NCBI RefSeq assembly: GCF_000815105.2
Contig: NZ_CP010310.2
Span: 1,612,001 to 1,676,000 of the forward strand
Length of the DNA: 64,000 nt
Source of the DNA: Pandoraea pulmonicola
GTDB taxonomy: Bacteria; Pseudomonadota; Gammaproteobacteria; Burkholderiales; Burkholderiaceae
Direction: 5' to 3'
Notes under the pieces: generated by a model
Told to the model about the DNA's origin: nothing
Seen by the model: the letters and a program-made list of their open reading frames with translations, nothing else
Database searches by the model: none
Made by a program: the position numbers and the translations under genes
Shown: piece after piece, positions 1 through 8,749 of the stretch
How positions within the stretch are numbered: the first letter of the stretch is position 1
How the letters are laid out: the number at the start of each line of letters is the position of its first letter

Positions 1-1
1 C

Positions 2-625
2 TTGTCGTTGCAACGCCTTTCCCTGTCTAGTAAAAATAGGCCAAACCATTCAGGGGCGACCGGAAGTGAGCTTATCGGTGTTCCAGGCGGGGCTACTACC
101 AGCTACCCCGATTACTTTAAACCGCAGGAACATGATACGTGGTGTTGGGTGGCCGTGACTTCGTCCTTGCGGAACTACTATTATCCAGAGGATAATGGAA
201 AATGGACTCAGGCGGCTATGGTCAGCCATATGTATAACCTAGCTCCTGGTACCTGTTCAGACGCCAATTATGCTCGCAATAGAAAAATATGCGATAAAGG
301 GGGTAGTACGCTTTCCGCATTACATGCCTTTGGTCTGTTCGTGAGAAGTGTGAAGGGGATGCCCGCCATACGATCGCTTGAGAATGAATTAATTCTGAAT
401 AGTCCCTTTGTCGTTCGCCTCCTTCCCAAAAAGCCTCGTCCAGGTGGCCATGCTGTAGTTATTGCTGCGATAGCTAATGTTGCTGCTAATGCGATGTGGC
501 TTGTATGTGATCCGTGGACCGTCGCGATTCAATGGGTGCCTGTTAGTAATTTCCCGACCCAATATAAGGATGCTCGTGGGTCAGTGTGGGCGAACACTTA
601 CTACACGGGAAAAGTAGGTGCGTGA
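2..625 (+). CDS. papain-like cysteine protease (C70/AvrRpt2-like), probably 5'-partial
   Basis: The product resembles the C70 papain-like proteases that include the effector AvrRpt2. The catalytic Cys is in QEHDTWCWVA (residue 48 of the visible part), the His in GGHAVVIAAI (residue 150), and CDPW follows. The first codon in frame is a TTG at base 2 with no room for a ribosome site, so the true start may lie outside the window. No secretion signal can be judged. Base composition is clearly less GC-rich than the rest of the window, which suggests recent transfer. A small gene follows 40 bases later, possibly in the same transcript. The protease fold is well supported; the substrate and an effector role are inferences. 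Confidence 0.75.
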   Translation: MSLQRLSLSSKNRPNHSGATGSELIGVPGGATTSYPDYFKPQEHDTWCWVAVTSSLRNYYYPEDNGKWTQAAMVSHMYNLAPGTCSDANYARNRKICDKGGSTLSALHAFGLFVRSVKGMPAIRSLENELILNSPFVVRLLPKKPRPGGHAVVIAAIANVAANAMWLVCDPWTVAIQWVPVSNFPTQYKDARGSVWANTYYTGKVGA

Positions 626-665
626 TGTGCATGCCTGAACACCCCTCTCGAAAGAGGTAACTGCT

Positions 666-915
666 ATGGCAATCGTGTTCAGTAGTGCGTCTCCCAATAC
701 TGTAGACACGATCAGCGAGTTCCTGAATGGTCTTATCGAAGGTTTTTTTCGTCGCCTTGTGGTTGCATGGCACGGATGATGACTTGATCATTCCTCTGGC
801 CCCTTCGAGCGCGTCGGAGTCGAAGTCGGAGTCGGAGCCGATTGAACTCCACAAACTCTATGCTGCCGCGGATATCTTCGCTTGGCTGAGGACAGAGTCA
901 AGTTCAATGAACTGA
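666..915 (+). pseudogene. small gene broken by a frameshift at a T7 run
   Basis: An ATG at 666 has a good ribosome site (AAAGAGG, 9 bases upstream) but its frame stops at 777-779. Removing one T from the run of seven T at 742-748 joins it to the next frame, which stays open to 915 and would give one protein of about 83 residues ending LHKLYAAADIFAWL. The rejoined protein has balanced composition and a Ser/Glu-rich stretch encoded by GTCGGA-type repeats (about 812-838). It follows the protease gene closely and could be its partner or inhibitor, but no family was recognised. A sequencing error in the homopolymer is an equally good explanation. Confidence 0.45.
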
Positions 916-1403
916 TATTTCGATTCCCTCCCGCTTCACGACTCCACGACACCGCCGGCAATCGCAGCCCTTGTCGGCTCAGTGGGAGCAGAGCTGTGAT
1001 TTGCGACAGTACGACGAAGCACCGGGATTGCGCCGGAGCAAGTGCCGGCAGCGACGTGCTCCATCGTCTCGGCGGATCGATACAGCCCGGGATGGCCTGA
1101 AAATATGCAGCGATAATACGCACGGCTATTGCCGTGTGCATCGCGGCTTCATTGGTCACGGCCAATCACCGTTAATTCCAAACGGCAGTCGACCCTCGAA
1201 ACTGTTGGGTATGCCGGTATTGGATACCACATCTATCGAAACGAATTGGTAGTTCCCACCCAATCTCCCAGCCTGCATGTTCACATGCATCTCTAGTCTC
1301 CCGACAACACGTCGATTACCGCTGTTCGGCGGCGAAGACCGTTTTTTGAAATCCGCCGCCTTGTGTCTTTGAGAGAATTTAACCGTCAACGTGAAGGCGC
1401 GTT
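916..1403. other. intergenic stretch without a supported gene
   Basis: Short open frames exist on both strands, but none has a ribosome site, a recognisable family or natural composition. The stretch lies between the broken small gene and the tmRNA-like fragment, and is probably decayed mobile-element or island DNA. Confidence 0.5.
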
Positions 1404-1435
1404 GGACGCGGGTTCGAATTCCGCCACCTCCACCC
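1404..1435 (+). other. 3'-end fragment of tmRNA (ssrA), putative attachment-site remnant
   Basis: The segment forms a T-arm: stem GCGGG at 1408-1412, loop TTCGAAT, and stem TCCGC at 1420-1424 with one G-U pair. The 3' strand of an acceptor stem (CACCTCC) and ACC follow. The run GGACGCGGGTTC equals the same part of E. coli ssrA as I recall it. No 5' half, resume codon or tag frame lies upstream. Integrases often use the 3' end of ssrA, so this is best read as an att site or residue of an island junction. A tRNA-Ser or tRNA-Leu 3' end is the alternative. Confidence 0.65.
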
Positions 1436-1585
1436 GATTACCCGAGCTCGGGGGCGCCTGTCCCGCCTTCGCGGCGTAGCTTGCCGGAGCCCCCTGGGCC
1501 GATGGTGAGAACGTGGAGCGAGTGTCGTCCTGAAGCGGCGTTGGCAACTCGCTACACAGAGCCCGCACTCAAGTTGGGGGGATAT

Positions 1586-1813
1586 ATGTTGAACGCCCTG
1601 CGAGCCATCCTGACCTGGGATTTTTGGTTTGACCTGCCCGTGTCCACGAGTTGCTCTCATTGTGGAGAGCGTAACAGCGCGCTTCTCAGTGAATTGTCCG
1701 AGAGCGCGCCTGAGCGATGGTCATGCGGGCATTGCGGCAATGAGTACGCCGTTTCGCAGCAGGAGCTCAACGTTGCAGTCGCTACGGCGTGCTCTGGGCA
1801 CTTTGGATACTAG
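1586..1813 (+). CDS. small zinc-ribbon protein
   Basis: This 75-residue protein has two CxxC knuckles, CSHC and CGHC, about 23 residues apart, typical of a zinc ribbon. The first ~25 residues are hydrophobic-aromatic (ILTWDFWFDL). I chose the ATG at 1586 because a GGGGGG purine run lies just upstream. The longer in-frame start would read through the tmRNA fragment and yields an unnatural proline-rich N-terminus. The function is unknown; small ribbons of this type may bind nucleic acid or protein. It stands alone, 145 bases ahead of the next gene. Confidence 0.5.
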   Translation: MLNALRAILTWDFWFDLPVSTSCSHCGERNSALLSELSESAPERWSCGHCGNEYAVSQQELNVAVATACSGHFGY

Positions 1814-1957
1814 CAACCCAGAGGGGCGCGCGTCCGATCCTAAGCGTGCTGAACATGTAGCTGCAGCCCATCTGTAACCCCGGTCGTTTGACGCCGAACC
1901 GCTCCTTCTGCATTTCCCTCTGCGTATTCGACCATCCGCACGAGGCCCATTTCAAAT

Positions 1958-3517
1958 ATGAAAACGGACTTGTCCCTACAGTCTGAGAGCGCTTCCTCGA
2001 TCCGCCCCCTATTAACCGCCGCGCAGCAAGAAGCCTCCAGGCAGCAACCCGGGGGCAGCGGCACTGACATACCTCCAGATTTCCCTGGCTCCGAGGAACT
2101 GCCCATCCCGGTTGATCCCTCTATCCAAAACGAGGTGGCTCAGCAGGTGATCTTTACGGTGGGGAGTTCTTCTGATGCTACACAGCATAATGCCGAGCAG
2201 GCGGCGGCGCGCATCAATGTTGCGCTTAACAACGCTGAAATACCGCACATTCCGACCAACCAGCCTGGCGCGGAATCGCATCGCTTCGTCAACCAAATCG
2301 ATTACGTCGAGCACCAGGCCAGGAAGAACGGCCTGGATCTTGCAGGAACCACGGAACTGGTTCTGAGTGCAATCACGAAGAAGCGCGATGCGCCGATCAA
2401 TGCGCGCGCCTTCGCCGAGCGCCAAGCCAGAATCCTGCAGTCCAAGGGTGTGGACACGCCGGAGAAGCTGTGTGCAATGCTTCGCGAGGCCAAGAAACTC
2501 GACTTGATCGCCGCGGGGTGTCATGGGCTTGCCGGTAGCGCCGGATTCAACGGGATGAGCGCCTTTCTCAATTTAACGGGGCGCGATGTCATCGCCGATT
2601 GGATTGGTATGGGCGACAAGCCGACGCTCGGAGAAATGGCTGCGATGGGGGGCATTGCCGGGGTGCCGCTCGGTGTTTCCGATGTGGTGGTCGACCCGGC
2701 TTTGGAAAGGACGTTCCACGATGCCTATTACACGCGTCCGCCTGCCGAGAGTCTTCCGGAGTGGGTCAATGAAGCCAGAGCGTCCAAGACGCTCACCACG
2801 GCGCAGTTGGGGCACTTGATGGGCACACTGTTCGTGGGCACGTATGGCGCCCGAAACCTGCTGCGTTTTGCCACCTCGGGCCTGGCCGCCGCGTCGGGAG
2901 CCCCATTGGCACTCGTTGGAACGATCGACGATTACTTCGATCCGGTTGGAGGCTGTTTCGCGGGCATGGGTTTCAGAGTGCTTCGTCACATCCTCGACGA
3001 GAAGCGAGGCGAAAGCGGCGTTCCCTATCTTCTTGCGCGAACCGACCTGGCAGATTGCATTGACGCACTCAACTCGTCGAACGCAGCAAAGGCGGCGAGT
3101 ATGGGGATTCGCGCCGCGAAGCACTTGGGCAACAGCGTCACCAGATTGCCTGAGGGATTGTTCAAGAGCGTAACAACGCTGGAAGGCATTGCTTCTCAGA
3201 TGATTCTCGCGGCAGGATTTGCCAGCGTATTCGTCGCCAGGACCGCGGCCGGTGAGGCCTCCCACGGAAATCTGGTGGCCGAGGAGGGGGCCAAGTACGC
3301 GGCGCTGATGGCGCTTTACTACGGCTATGGCCAGGGTATGGCGGCAGCCCATATGCACGATCCGAACAGCAAGAACGTGCTTGGCGCGAAGGCCAGCGAA
3401 GGAATCGATTCCGGCATGCAGTACATGGCGGATCGGCTGGGCATGGTCTTGCGGCGCAGAAGCAACGCTGCGCACGCCAGCCATGATGAAGATCCGGGCC
3501 AGGAGGACGAGGTATAG
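1958..3517 (+). CDS. hypothetical 519-residue protein, possible secreted effector
   Basis: I do not recognise the family. The first ~60 residues are rich in Ser, Gln and Pro with no classical signal peptide, a composition common in type III effectors. The middle and end contain several Gly/Ala-rich hydrophobic stretches (about residues 225-245, 285-330 and 405-430) that could insert in a membrane. The C-terminus is charged and acidic (HDEDPGQEDEV). It sits among host-interaction genes (protease, NEL ligase), which makes an effector or translocated protein plausible, but that is inference from context. The ATG at 1958 lacks a strong ribosome site. Confidence 0.6.
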   Translation: MKTDLSLQSESASSIRPLLTAAQQEASRQQPGGSGTDIPPDFPGSEELPIPVDPSIQNEVAQQVIFTVGSSSDATQHNAEQAAARINVALNNAEIPHIPTNQPGAESHRFVNQIDYVEHQARKNGLDLAGTTELVLSAITKKRDAPINARAFAERQARILQSKGVDTPEKLCAMLREAKKLDLIAAGCHGLAGSAGFNGMSAFLNLTGRDVIADWIGMGDKPTLGEMAAMGGIAGVPLGVSDVVVDPALERTFHDAYYTRPPAESLPEWVNEARASKTLTTAQLGHLMGTLFVGTYGARNLLRFATSGLAAASGAPLALVGTIDDYFDPVGGCFAGMGFRVLRHILDEKRGESGVPYLLARTDLADCIDALNSSNAAKAASMGIRAAKHLGNSVTRLPEGLFKSVTTLEGIASQMILAAGFASVFVARTAAGEASHGNLVAEEGAKYAALMALYYGYGQGMAAAHMHDPNSKNVLGAKASEGIDSGMQYMADRLGMVLRRRSNAAHASHDEDPGQEDEV

Positions 3518-3570
3518 CCTCCAAGGCCGGTCGTCCCGATAGCGCCGAGTGTCTCGAGGCGACAAGGGGG

Positions 3571-3603
3571 CGAGTCAGATCGAGTCAGATCGAGTCAGAT
3601 CGA
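3571..3603 (+). repeat. 10-bp tandem repeat, three copies
   Basis: CGAGTCAGAT is repeated three times head to tail and is followed by CGA, in the gap between two convergent genes. It is a short microsatellite with no evident function. Confidence 0.85.
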
Positions 3604-3674
3604 TTCGGGCAGGCATTCGGGACAGGTCCCGATGGCTGCGGTTGCCGCGGCCGGAGAGCCCACGCTTGCTAGCC

Positions 3675-5084
3675 TCAGTCACGATGGCCCGCGCCGAATA
3701 TCGCGAGTACGGAGTGCGAAAGCGCACCCTGCTGGTCGTCCGGGTCGTAGGTGAAAACGCTCCCGGCCGGCTGGGTGAGGTCCACGTACAGGATCGGCAT
3801 GAAGTGGCCCGTCGTGTTCATGTAGTCGTTCTGAATATACTGCGCACCCGGCTTGGCGCCGGCGCTCGGATAGTAGAGGGCTTGCAGCGGTATCTGCATC
3901 GGGATGTCCTGCGGCCAGGGCGCGATGATGATCTCGTCGTGGCTTGCGGTGAAGGTCTGGCGCAGTGCCGCGAAGGTCTCGAACTGGGCTACGGTCGGCG
4001 CGAGTCCACATGCGTCCCCGGGGGCATAGCGGTAGCTGGTGAGCCATTGCTCGGCCGTGTCGATGCCGCGCGCGTCGCACAGGCGATAGTCCGAACCCGT
4101 GTTGCAGCTATCGGACCGGTAGCCTCCGCAGGCCGTACAGGCGTTCGTGGGGAAGGCGCAGCGCCATTGCAGGGGGTGTGCCGTGGGCGCCTGCAATTCG
4201 CGCATGATGACGCCGGGTCCAAGGCCGGCTGTCGTGCGCATGTTCATATCGCTGCGGGCGTATGAAAACGACACGCCGTTGCGTGCCTGCGAGTTCGGAC
4301 TGGGGTTCCACGAATGGAAGGCTGTGCCGTAGCCGCTGTCGCGGATGAGTATGCCGCTGCAAGCGTAGCCAGGGGTGTTGCCGGGGCACGTCATGCGCAG
4401 ATCGACAAAGCGCGCGTCGAGATCCTTGACGACCTTGTAGCCCCAGTCGAGCTGGTCCCGTTCGTCGAAGCCGAAGGCGGAGGCGCCCTTGTCGGCCAGG
4501 AGGGTTCTGAGGATGGGCACCCATTGCCGGGTCGCATCGTAATACTGTTTTTGATACTGCAGCGCCTGGGTCAGTTGGCCGCCGTGGCCGACGTCGTAGA
4601 AGATGGCCTGTATCGGGATCGTTACCGGAGCATTCACGTTCCACGTGTTCACACCGACTTCGTTCGGGTCCGACGGACAATCGGCGCATGCGGGCAATGT
4701 CGAAGCCAGCGGCGGGCAGCCGCAGCGCAGTTCATAGGGCCGGCCGTCGCCGGCGGCGCTCGGGACGTCGGCAAGCACGAAGCCCACCGGCGAGGGCAGG
4801 TCGGGCTGCGGCATGTCGCGTCGCGCGTAGCTCAGGCGAGCAATGCCAGTGGTCGTCTCGTCGCTGCCGAGCCGCCAGAAATCGCCGGCGCCGGCAGCGA
4901 CGGCGCGCAGGAGAACCCCCGAGCATGCGTAGGCCGGCTTGTCGACGAAGCAGCGAGACGGCGTGGACTGGTAACGTTGATTGACGAGATGGCTGACGTC
5001 CGTTCCGGAAAGCGCGTGAGCGGGGACGCCAAGAGCGACGAGCGACAGGGCCGCGGCGGCGCGGAACCAATTCTTTAACCGCAT
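3675..5084 (-). CDS. secreted protein with two halovibrin (HvnA)-like repeats
   Basis: A signal peptide is visible (residues ~1-24, ending PAHA). The mature protein holds two related halves. Each has a YACSG block followed by a Trp- or Ser/Tyr-rich segment (SWNPSPNS, VSFSYARSDM), a Cys-rich block, and a C-terminal part with IPIQAIFY or IPLQALYY and a WVPILR or FMPILY motif. These motifs match the halovibrin HvnA family of secreted proteins as I recall it; HvnA-type proteins normally have one such unit, so this looks like a tandem duplication. The start is firm: AGGAGG lies 9 bases upstream. Many cysteines suggest disulfides outside the cytoplasm. The biochemical activity is not certain. Confidence 0.6.
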   Translation of the reverse strand: MRLKNWFRAAAALSLVALGVPAHALSGTDVSHLVNQRYQSTPSRCFVDKPAYACSGVLLRAVAAGAGDFWRLGSDETTTGIARLSYARRDMPQPDLPSPVGFVLADVPSAAGDGRPYELRCGCPPLASTLPACADCPSDPNEVGVNTWNVNAPVTIPIQAIFYDVGHGGQLTQALQYQKQYYDATRQWVPILRTLLADKGASAFGFDERDQLDWGYKVVKDLDARFVDLRMTCPGNTPGYACSGILIRDSGYGTAFHSWNPSPNSQARNGVSFSYARSDMNMRTTAGLGPGVIMRELQAPTAHPLQWRCAFPTNACTACGGYRSDSCNTGSDYRLCDARGIDTAEQWLTSYRYAPGDACGLAPTVAQFETFAALRQTFTASHDEIIIAPWPQDIPMQIPLQALYYPSAGAKPGAQYIQNDYMNTTGHFMPILYVDLTQPAGSVFTYDPDDQQGALSHSVLAIFGAGHRD

Positions 5085-5241
5085 TTATATTGGCCTCCTG
5101 TTGTTTTCCTGCTGTTACCGTGCGCGCCTTGCCCGTGGAAATCGTGGCAGGCACCTCGCAAGTCGCGCCGCTTTCGCGGTCATCGAGGGGGAGCGCGGCG
5201 GGCGGCATTCGCCGCTCCGGCCTGCCGCGCCCCGCTGCGCG

Positions 5242-8200
5242 CTAGCTGATGAGGCCGCGCGACGCAGCCGTCGCCACGTAGGTCAGGGCCCCATTCTCGT
5301 TGATGATCGTCGGCACCTTCGAGTTGTCGCCGCCGCCCGCCAGCACGCCCCAGGTGACGATGCCGCCGCCGTCCAGAAGTGCCACGAAGGACTCGCTGCT
5401 GGCATACAGCGCTCGCACGTTCTGCAGCTTCGCCGCGACCGCAGCGGTGTTGCCGCCCACCGTTTGGTCGCCCCAGGCCACCACCTGGCCGTTCTTGCGC
5501 AAGGCGGCAAAGGCGCGGCCGGTGCCGCACACCTGCACGATGTCGTTGCACAGGGCGACCGCGTCCGGCACGGTTCCGCCTTGCGCGCCGTTGCCCCAGG
5601 CCACCACCGTTCCGTTGGCGCGCCGTGCCGCGAAAGCGCCCCAGGTGGCGGTCACCTCTGCAATATCGCTCAGGCTGGCGATGTCTGCGGGCAGTGTGCC
5701 GCCATTCGCGGGAAGGCCCCATGCGAGCACTTGCCTGCCTTCGGTGAGCACGGCGAAGGCGCGCGCCGAGGCGCTGGCCAGTTCCGCGATGTCGGAGCGG
5801 GCCGCGATCCCGGTGGGCACCGCGCCGCCATCGGAGGCTTGTCCCCAGCCCACCACCGTCTTGTTGGCGCGCAAGGCGCAGAACGCCGTGTAATTGCCAC
5901 GCACGTCGACGATGTCGGTCATCTGGCCGATGTCAGTCGGCACGAGGCCCCCAAAGTTGGCGTTGCCCCATGCCACGACGCTCCCTGTTTTCCGTATCGA
6001 GGCGAAGGCGAAGCCGGCCATGTGGAGCGTGGTGAGGTCGCTGAGTCCTGCCACGGCGTCCGTCACCTTGCCTCCATTGGTGGCGTCGCCCCATGCCACC
6101 GCTTGGCCCGTGGTGCGCAGCACGGCGAATGCCGAGGCGTTGCCGGAGATGCGCATCGCATCGGTCATGACGAAGCCGTCGGGCAGTGCCGGGGTGCCCC
6201 ATGCGGCAATCCTTCCATCCTTGCGCCGCACGGCAAAGCCCTTTTGCGAGGAGCTTGCCTCGACCACGTCGTTGTACGTGATGGTCGTCGGCGGTTCGTT
6301 GCCGCCGAAGTCGGCCACGCCCCAGGCGATCACGTTGCCGTGATTGAGGTGGGCGGCCAGGGCCGACGCGCCGGGCGTGGCGGCGTCCGAGCCGGAGCCG
6401 ACGATATTGGCCCAGTTGAGCGTGACCGAATCGTCCTGTGTCTGCACCGTGAGCGGCACCCAGGGGCGCGTGTCCTTGAACGACGTCCCCACGACCGAGG
6501 TCCGCTGGTCCACGTAGCTCCATTGCGCGCTTACCGGCGCCAGCGTCGTCTTGTCGAACGCGCTCAGGTATTGCGAGGTGCTGGTGCCGCGATAGACGCT
6601 CCGGTTGTTGCGCGCCCCCATTACCAGCAACTTGCCCTTGTCCGGCACGGCAACGACGTCGTAGATGGACGGTGGGGAGGTTTCATCCGGCGTGCTGCTG
6701 GCGCGCTGGACCGTGTAGCCGAGCGTGACGGACTGGCCGACGTCCGCCTGCACGGTCTTGAGGGGTATCAGCAGGGTGATGTCGCCGCCGGACTCCTGGT
6801 CGGTGACGGTGTGGGGCACGGCGATCGTGCCGTCGGCCGTGTTTGCGCCTTGCCAGTTCAGCGTGATCAGGTCGCCCGTGAGGAAACTGCCCGAGGCGGG
6901 CAGTCGTACCGTGGCGCTGTTGGCGCAGTCCGCCGGATCGAGCTTGTCCTGTTTGGCCTCGTCGATCGTCGGCGCCGGCAGCGTCCCCTGATGGATGAGC
7001 AGCGTCAAAGGGGTGCCCTGCGCGAAGGTCTTGCCGCCGCGCACGATGTCGTAGGAGACCGTCACCTTGGACTCGCGGCCCGCGATGATCGACTGGAACG
7101 GCACCTGGAAGCCGATCGATTTGCCGATATCCGACGGCAAGACGATGAAACTGTTGTCCCAGTTGCCCAGTGAATTCTCGCAGGCCCATGTCAACCGGAC
7201 GGTGTCGCCCACCTTCATCTGCTCGTTGGGCGGCACGTACACGAAGGCGCCGTCGGAAGGCGAGATGTTGCGCGGATCGAGCACGTCGTTGACCAGTTCG
7301 GGAATGGACGCGGGCGCCACCTGCGCCGTCTTGCGCTCGACTTTCAGGGTGAGGACGTTCGACAGGAACGGCAGGGGGGGCAGGATATCGGCCTCATAGG
7401 AGAGCGTGGCCGTCTTGCCGATGAACGGGACGATATTGTCGTAAGGGATCGTGACCGGGTAGGGATTGGTCAGGTAGCGTTCGCTGATGTCGAACGGCCA
7501 CTCCGCGCCCCCGTTGGACGGCCCCCCACACCAAACGACCCTGCCGGTGACGCCGTTGGCCAGGGTGGCGTTGGGGCCGATCAGCGCCTTCGCCCCGCCG
7601 GGGTTGACCAGATCGGGATTGAGGATGCCGTCGAAGGCTTCCTGCACCGTCGGCGGCGGCATCAGGTTCGGATCCTCGGCGTTGCCGATCAGCAGTGTAA
7701 GCGGTTCGGAGGAATAGACCGCATCGCCGCGCTTGACGTTGTAAGTGATCTTCACGCTTTTGTCGAGCCAGTTCTCGACATACTCGGCCGGCACCAGGAT
7801 CGCGACTTCGCGCACCGCGCGGATGGTGATCTCGTCGTCGTAGTAGCCGGGGTCGCCGGCGGTGCCCCAGTACATGTAGATCTGGTCCTTCGCCGCCATG
7901 CCGTCGTAGATGGGGATTCTGACGTGCACGTCGCCGTGTGCGAGCGCGTCGCTAAGGTGTCCGTCCGGTGCTTCGTCCACGCGGGGCGCCTTGAGCATGG
8001 TCGGTTCGCCGATGTGCAGGGCGAGCTGGGGCGAGTCCGCGTTCGTGCCATCGGCGAATTCGACTGTGTAGTAGACCTTCACGTCTTTATCGAGCGCTTT
8101 GACGACGTTGGCTTTCGGTACGGTGAACGTCTGGGGCTTGCCGACCGAATTCTTGGTGATGTCGATCTCCGGCGATGTGTACTCGCCGGGGCCGCCTTTG

Positions 8201-8478
8201 TCGAAGTAGCACAGGAGGTAGTCGCCCTGAGCCATGCCCGGATAGGCCGCAATGGTGAATTCCACGCCCTTCGCCGGCAGTGCATCCGGGATGAGATAGC
8301 CGCTGGCGGCCTCGGCGCATGCTGGGGCGGGCAGCAGAACGGGCGCCGCGGCAGGTACGGTGCCGGGCGCCGAGCCACCTGGCACCGCGCCTGCCGGGGC
8401 GCGCCGCACCCCGCGCTCCGCATCGGGATCGGCGGCGGAGCCGCTCGACGGTACCAGGGTTACATATTTGGTGTCCAT
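5242..8478 (-). CDS. large Ig-like/RCC1-like repeat protein
   Basis: This protein of about 1078 residues is built from two kinds of repeats. The first ~600 residues hold about five units of ~110 residues with alternating beta pattern, each ending in a phrase such as LTLLIGN or LTLLIHQ. The last ~400 residues hold short repeats of the form VVAWGxxxxGG, about 50 residues apart, as in bacterial RCC1/beta-propeller proteins. No signal peptide or membrane segment is seen. I set the start at 8478, where GAGGAC lies upstream, rather than at an earlier in-frame codon. It may be an adhesin-like or toxin-associated surface protein; the role is not known. Confidence 0.6.
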   Translation of the reverse strand: MDTKYVTLVPSSGSAADPDAERGVRRAPAGAVPGGSAPGTVPAAAPVLLPAPACAEAASGYLIPDALPAKGVEFTIAAYPGMAQGDYLLCYFDKGGPGEYTSPEIDITKNSVGKPQTFTVPKANVVKALDKDVKVYYTVEFADGTNADSPQLALHIGEPTMLKAPRVDEAPDGHLSDALAHGDVHVRIPIYDGMAAKDQIYMYWGTAGDPGYYDDEITIRAVREVAILVPAEYVENWLDKSVKITYNVKRGDAVYSSEPLTLLIGNAEDPNLMPPPTVQEAFDGILNPDLVNPGGAKALIGPNATLANGVTGRVVWCGGPSNGGAEWPFDISERYLTNPYPVTIPYDNIVPFIGKTATLSYEADILPPLPFLSNVLTLKVERKTAQVAPASIPELVNDVLDPRNISPSDGAFVYVPPNEQMKVGDTVRLTWACENSLGNWDNSFIVLPSDIGKSIGFQVPFQSIIAGRESKVTVSYDIVRGGKTFAQGTPLTLLIHQGTLPAPTIDEAKQDKLDPADCANSATVRLPASGSFLTGDLITLNWQGANTADGTIAVPHTVTDQESGGDITLLIPLKTVQADVGQSVTLGYTVQRASSTPDETSPPSIYDVVAVPDKGKLLVMGARNNRSVYRGTSTSQYLSAFDKTTLAPVSAQWSYVDQRTSVVGTSFKDTRPWVPLTVQTQDDSVTLNWANIVGSGSDAATPGASALAAHLNHGNVIAWGVADFGGNEPPTTITYNDVVEASSSQKGFAVRRKDGRIAAWGTPALPDGFVMTDAMRISGNASAFAVLRTTGQAVAWGDATNGGKVTDAVAGLSDLTTLHMAGFAFASIRKTGSVVAWGNANFGGLVPTDIGQMTDIVDVRGNYTAFCALRANKTVVGWGQASDGGAVPTGIAARSDIAELASASARAFAVLTEGRQVLAWGLPANGGTLPADIASLSDIAEVTATWGAFAARRANGTVVAWGNGAQGGTVPDAVALCNDIVQVCGTGRAFAALRKNGQVVAWGDQTVGGNTAAVAAKLQNVRALYASSESFVALLDGGGIVTWGVLAGGGDNSKVPTIINENGALTYVATAASRGLIS

Positions 8479-8749
8479 GGTGATGTCCTCGAAATACCCC
8501 GGGGGCGGGCGTGCCCCGCGTGCTCGCACAGCCATCATCACGCCATACGCCGTGAGCATGCACAACTGGCAACGTTAATAGTTATCGGGACGCGCGACGC
8601 AGGTACATAATGCGGACTCCTCGCGATAGGGGGGCGAGGGAAGTGCGTCATGAAACCGAGTCAGTGCCAGGGGGGCGACGTGCGGCGCGGCCGCGCTTGC
8701 GGAGGGCGTTGGGGAGATTGCCAAATGGCGATGAAATCGGGGGCGCGCG

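Noticed and set aside
788..1165. A 125-codon minus-strand frame in the gap behind the small frameshifted gene
   Set aside because: No ribosome site or family features; it overlaps the better-supported rejoined plus-strand frame.
1391..1585. An upstream extension of the zinc-ribbon gene
   Set aside because: It would translate the tmRNA fragment and a Pro/Arg-rich stretch; the ATG at 1586 has its own ribosome site.
3571..3603. The 10-bp tandem repeat as a CRISPR array or origin iteron
   Set aside because: Only three units without spacers and no replication or cas genes nearby.
5101..7173. A 690-codon plus-strand frame opposite the RCC1-like gene
   Set aside because: It is antisense to a clear repeat protein and has an unnatural Arg/His/Gly composition.
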